A stretch of 15,429 nt of DNA from Anaerolineales bacterium (GTDB taxonomy: Bacteria; Chloroflexota; Anaerolineae; Anaerolineales; UBA11657): contig CANNEJ010000006.1 of NCBI GenBank assembly GCA_947503585.1, positions 1 through 15,429 of the forward strand, read 5' to 3'. The notes beneath the pieces are model-generated. The model had not been told where the DNA came from. It was given only the letters and a program-made list of their open reading frames with translations, and did not search any database. Made by a program: the position numbers and the translations under genes. Position 1 is the first letter of the stretch. Every line of letters begins with the position of its first letter. Positions 13,346 to 15,429 of the stretch are shown here, piece by piece.

Positions 13346-14020
13346 ATGGTGCGTCGCGAGTCCGCCTTTCTAAAACTGCTGACCAACGCGCTGCTGGCAG
13401 CCAGCCTGATGCTTGGCGGCTTGATTGCTTTCCTGTTTATGGATCCGCAATCAGAGGTCAACCCCTATCCGCCGCCCACACTGCCGGCCATCTCTGTGCT
13501 GGCTACACCCAGTGACACACCTGAGCCGCCGGCACCCGGGCTGGAGCCCACGCTGGCTGCCGCCGAGCCTGTGCTGCCCGAGGCCACGCCGCTGCCGGCA
13601 GCCGCAACTGAAATTCCCGCCGCCACTGCCACACTGGTTGTTGTCGAGAAATTCCCCTACGCACTGCAGGCGGGTACCATCGGCTACACCAGCCAGTTCA
13701 CGCATCCCGAGCTGGGCTGCAAATGGATCGGCGTAGCCGGCAGCGTGTTTGATGCCGCCGGCAATCCCGTCTCAGATTTGCTGGTGCATGTGGAGGGGCC
13801 GGATGGCTTTTGGATGGACGACCCAACCGGCAACCACGCCGAGTATGGCGCCAGCGGCTTTGAGGTTACGCTGCCGCGGGCGCCGTTTGAATCGCGCGGC
13901 CAATACCGCGTTATCCTCCAGGATTTGATGGGCCGCAACTTGAGCGCGGCGGTTGCGCTGGATACATTTGCGGACTGCGAAAAGAATCTGCTGCTCGTCA
14001 ACTTTTCTGCCGTGCCCTAG
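13346..14020 (+). CDS. Membrane-anchored hypothetical protein with a Pro-rich linker and Ig/carboxypeptidase-regulatory-like domain
   Basis: I do not recognise a named family. The ATG at 13346 lies 6 bases after the parvulin stop, with no Shine-Dalgarno site. The product is 224 aa. There is one N-terminal TM segment (about 10-31) that probably stays as an anchor, since no signal-peptidase site or lipobox is clear. Residues 38-97 are rich in Pro, Ala and Thr. Residues 120-220 form a compact domain with two Cys (125, 211) that could form a disulfide. The start of this domain, 'CKWIGVAGSVFDAAGNPVSD' (125-144), has the G-x-V-x-D-x-x-G-x-P pattern of carboxypeptidase-regulatory-like beta sandwiches. 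It is probably exposed at the cell surface and co-transcribed with the parvulin gene. Confidence 0.75.
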   Translation: MVRRESAFLKLLTNALLAASLMLGGLIAFLFMDPQSEVNPYPPPTLPAISVLATPSDTPEPPAPGLEPTLAAAEPVLPEATPLPAAATEIPAATATLVVVEKFPYALQAGTIGYTSQFTHPELGCKWIGVAGSVFDAAGNPVSDLLVHVEGPDGFWMDDPTGNHAEYGASGFEVTLPRAPFESRGQYRVILQDLMGRNLSAAVALDTFADCEKNLLLVNFSAVP

Positions 14021-14038
14021 CGGCCGGCCGCAACGGCA

Positions 14039-14854
14039 ATGGGATGCCTGTATCTGATTGCCACACCCATTGGCAACCTGGAAGACCTTAGCCCGCGGGC
14101 CGCGCGCCTGCTGGGTGAAGTGGCGCTGATCGCGGCCGAGGACACGCGCCGCTCGCGCCAGTTGCTCTCGCATTTGGGTTTGCACACACCCCTTACAAGC
14201 TACTACGACCACAACAAAAGCGGCAAGCTGCCGGCCATGCTGGCAGCGCTGCGCACAGGCGATGTTGCGCTGGTGTCGGACGGCGGCACGCCCGGCGTGT
14301 CTGATCCCGGCTACGAGCTGGTGCGCGCGGCAATTGCCGCCGGCTACAGTGTTGTGCCGGTGCCGGGCCCGTCGGCGGTAACCGCTGCGCTGGTGGCTTC
14401 CGGCCTGCCCTGTGATGCATTTGTGTTTGCGGGCTTTCTGCCGCGCAAGGCTGCCGAGCGCCGCACTGTGCTGGCGGAGCTGGCCACTGAGGCGCGCACG
14501 GTTGTGGTGTTTGAGGCGCCGCACCGCCTGCTGGCCACACTGCAAGACATTGCGCAGCTCTTTGGTGAGCGGCCGCTGGCCGTGGCGCGCGAGCTCACCA
14601 AACTACACGAGGAGATTGTGCGCGGCACCGCGCAAACTGCACACGCGCACTTTTTGGAATCTGAACCGCGCGGCGAGGTGACGCTGGTGATCGGCGGATC
14701 GCCGGCTGCCGCCGAGTGGGCGCTGGCCCGCGTGCAGGCTGCGCTGCAGGAGGCGTTACAATCGGGGTTGTCTGCAGCCACCGCTGCAAAACAAGTGGCA
14801 GCCGACAGCGGCTGGACACGCCGCGCGCTGTACCAGCTGCTGGAGCGCAAGTAG
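14039..14854 (+). CDS. rsmI: 16S rRNA (cytidine1402-2'-O)-methyltransferase
   Basis: RsmI uses S-adenosylmethionine to methylate the ribose of C1402 in the decoding centre of 16S rRNA. The ATG at 14039 begins 'MGCLYLIATPIGNLEDLSPR', the family's usual opening. The product is 271 aa, near the normal 275-290. The tetrapyrrole-methylase fold is clear: TPIGNLEDLS (9-18), 'AAEDTRRSRQLLSHLG' (32-47), 'SYYDHNK' (54-60), 'VSDGGTPGVSDPGYELVR' (79-96), 'VPGPSAVTAAL' (108-118), 'GFLPRK' (132-137), 'FEAPHRL' (158-164) and 'ARELTKLHEE' (183-192). The C-terminal domain (225-271) ends in a helix-turn-helix-like 'AKQVAADSGWTRRALYQLL'. It starts 18 bases after the preceding gene, with no good ribosome binding site. 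Confidence 0.96.
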   Translation: MGCLYLIATPIGNLEDLSPRAARLLGEVALIAAEDTRRSRQLLSHLGLHTPLTSYYDHNKSGKLPAMLAALRTGDVALVSDGGTPGVSDPGYELVRAAIAAGYSVVPVPGPSAVTAALVASGLPCDAFVFAGFLPRKAAERRTVLAELATEARTVVVFEAPHRLLATLQDIAQLFGERPLAVARELTKLHEEIVRGTAQTAHAHFLESEPRGEVTLVIGGSPAAAEWALARVQAALQEALQSGLSAATAAKQVAADSGWTRRALYQLLERK

Positions 14855-14880
14855 CCGGCGCTGCAACGTACAAGATATCT

Positions 14881-15429
14881 ATGAACCTCGACGACCTGAA
14901 AGCAGCCACAGCCCTTGATTCCCAGGGGATGGCTGCGCATATTGACGGCCTGCCGCAGCAGCTGGATGCAGCATGGCAGCTGGCGCAGCGCCTGCCGCTG
15001 CCGGCTGCTGCCGGTGCGCAAAATATTGTCATCTGCGGCATGGGCGGCTCGGCCATTGGCGGGGCGCTGCTGCAGGCGCTGGTTGCGGAGCAGTGCACCC
15101 TGCCCATCTTCTCCGTGCGGGATTACCAGCTGCCCGCCTTCGTTGGCCCCAACAGTTTGGTGGTGTGCGCCTCGCATTCCGGCAACACAGAAGAGACACT
15201 GGCTGCGTTTGAAGCGGCGCACGCGTGCGGTGCCAAGTTGATCGTCATCTCCACCGGCGGCCGGCTGGCGCAGCGCGCCGCTCAAACCGGTTGCACCTAC
15301 TGGCCGTTTGAGTACGCCAGCCAGCCGCGGGCGGCACTGGGCTATGCGCTAATGCTGCCGCTTGGGCTGCTGGCGCGCCTCGGATTCATACCCGACCCCG
15401 CCGCACTGGTCAAAGAAGCCCTGGCGGTG
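14881..15429 (+). CDS. Bifunctional phosphoglucose/phosphomannose isomerase (3' partial)
   Basis: The protein interconverts fructose 6-phosphate with glucose 6-phosphate and mannose 6-phosphate, as in the archaeal and deep-branching bacterial PGI/PMI family. The ATG at 14881 follows rsmI by 26 bases. The frame is open to the window edge (183 codons; full members are about 300-360 aa). The N-terminal SIS domain is clear: 'NIVICGMGGSAIGGALLQAL' (52-71), 'SHSGNTEETLAAF' (100-112) with the phosphate-binding Ser/Thr cluster, 'AKLIVISTGGRLAQRA' (119-134) and 'SQPRAALGYALMLPLGLLARLG' at the substrate loop (about 146-167), the last being typical of PGI/PMI rather than other SIS proteins. The usual SYSGNTEET has His for Tyr here. 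No clear ribosome binding site is seen. Confidence 0.9.
   Translation, partial: MNLDDLKAATALDSQGMAAHIDGLPQQLDAAWQLAQRLPLPAAAGAQNIVICGMGGSAIGGALLQALVAEQCTLPIFSVRDYQLPAFVGPNSLVVCASHSGNTEETLAAFEAAHACGAKLIVISTGGRLAQRAAQTGCTYWPFEYASQPRAALGYALMLPLGLLARLGFIPDPAALVKEALAV

Overview
This is a GC-rich bacterial window of about 15.4 kb with tightly packed genes. It has no rRNA, tRNA, CRISPR array or insertion sequence that I can recognise. I infer a member of the Chloroflexota (Anaerolineae-like). The evidence is secreted lipoproteins with long Pro/Thr/Ala linkers, a bifunctional phosphoglucose/phosphomannose isomerase, a parvulin-type surface lipoprotein, a stand-alone dnaN, and several genes without a clear Shine-Dalgarno site. 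The phylum call is inference, not proof.

Layout. (1) Positions 1-2982, + strand: the 3' part of a chemosensory operon. It holds a CheW-type protein that continues into CheA-like P3 and P5 domains with no ATPase domain, followed by a two-TM chemoreceptor with a divergent signalling tip. A bulged GC hairpin follows. (2) Positions 3190-7024, + strand: a nucleotide-sugar/glycan operon joined by 4-8 base overlaps. The order is rmlB-like dehydratase, rmlA-like nucleotidyltransferase, an SDR epimerase/dehydratase and a GT4 glycosyltransferase. The rmlB-like gene carries an out-of-frame deletion that removes the usual C-terminal substrate-binding segment. (3) Positions 7377-8051, +: phoU, ending in a good intrinsic terminator. 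(4) Positions 8079-8540, -: a small SET-domain protein whose promoter has a perfect TTGACA and an 18-base palindrome between -35 and -10. It is divergent from dnaN (8700-9833, +). (5) Positions 9907-12346, -: a lipoprotein esterase, a GT2 polyprenol-phosphate-sugar synthase-like transferase and a sulfite-oxidase-like molybdoprotein, apparently one transcription unit. (6) Positions 12410-15429, +: a parvulin lipoprotein, a membrane-anchored protein with a Pro-rich linker, rsmI, and the 5' part of a phosphoglucose/phosphomannose isomerase.

How the genes fit together. Region 1 is signal transduction. Region 2 would make and transfer an activated (deoxy)sugar, but the broken rmlB puts that pathway in doubt. 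Regions 5 and 6 are mostly envelope functions (esterase, lipid-linked glycosyl transfer, extracytoplasmic folding), mixed with core functions (DnaN, RsmI, sugar-phosphate isomerase). The items most worth a second look are the kinase-less CheW/P3/P5 protein, the deletion in rmlB, the SET gene with its operator-like promoter, and the near-leaderless divergent promoter pair at 12346-12410. I did not find a clearly new multi-gene system.
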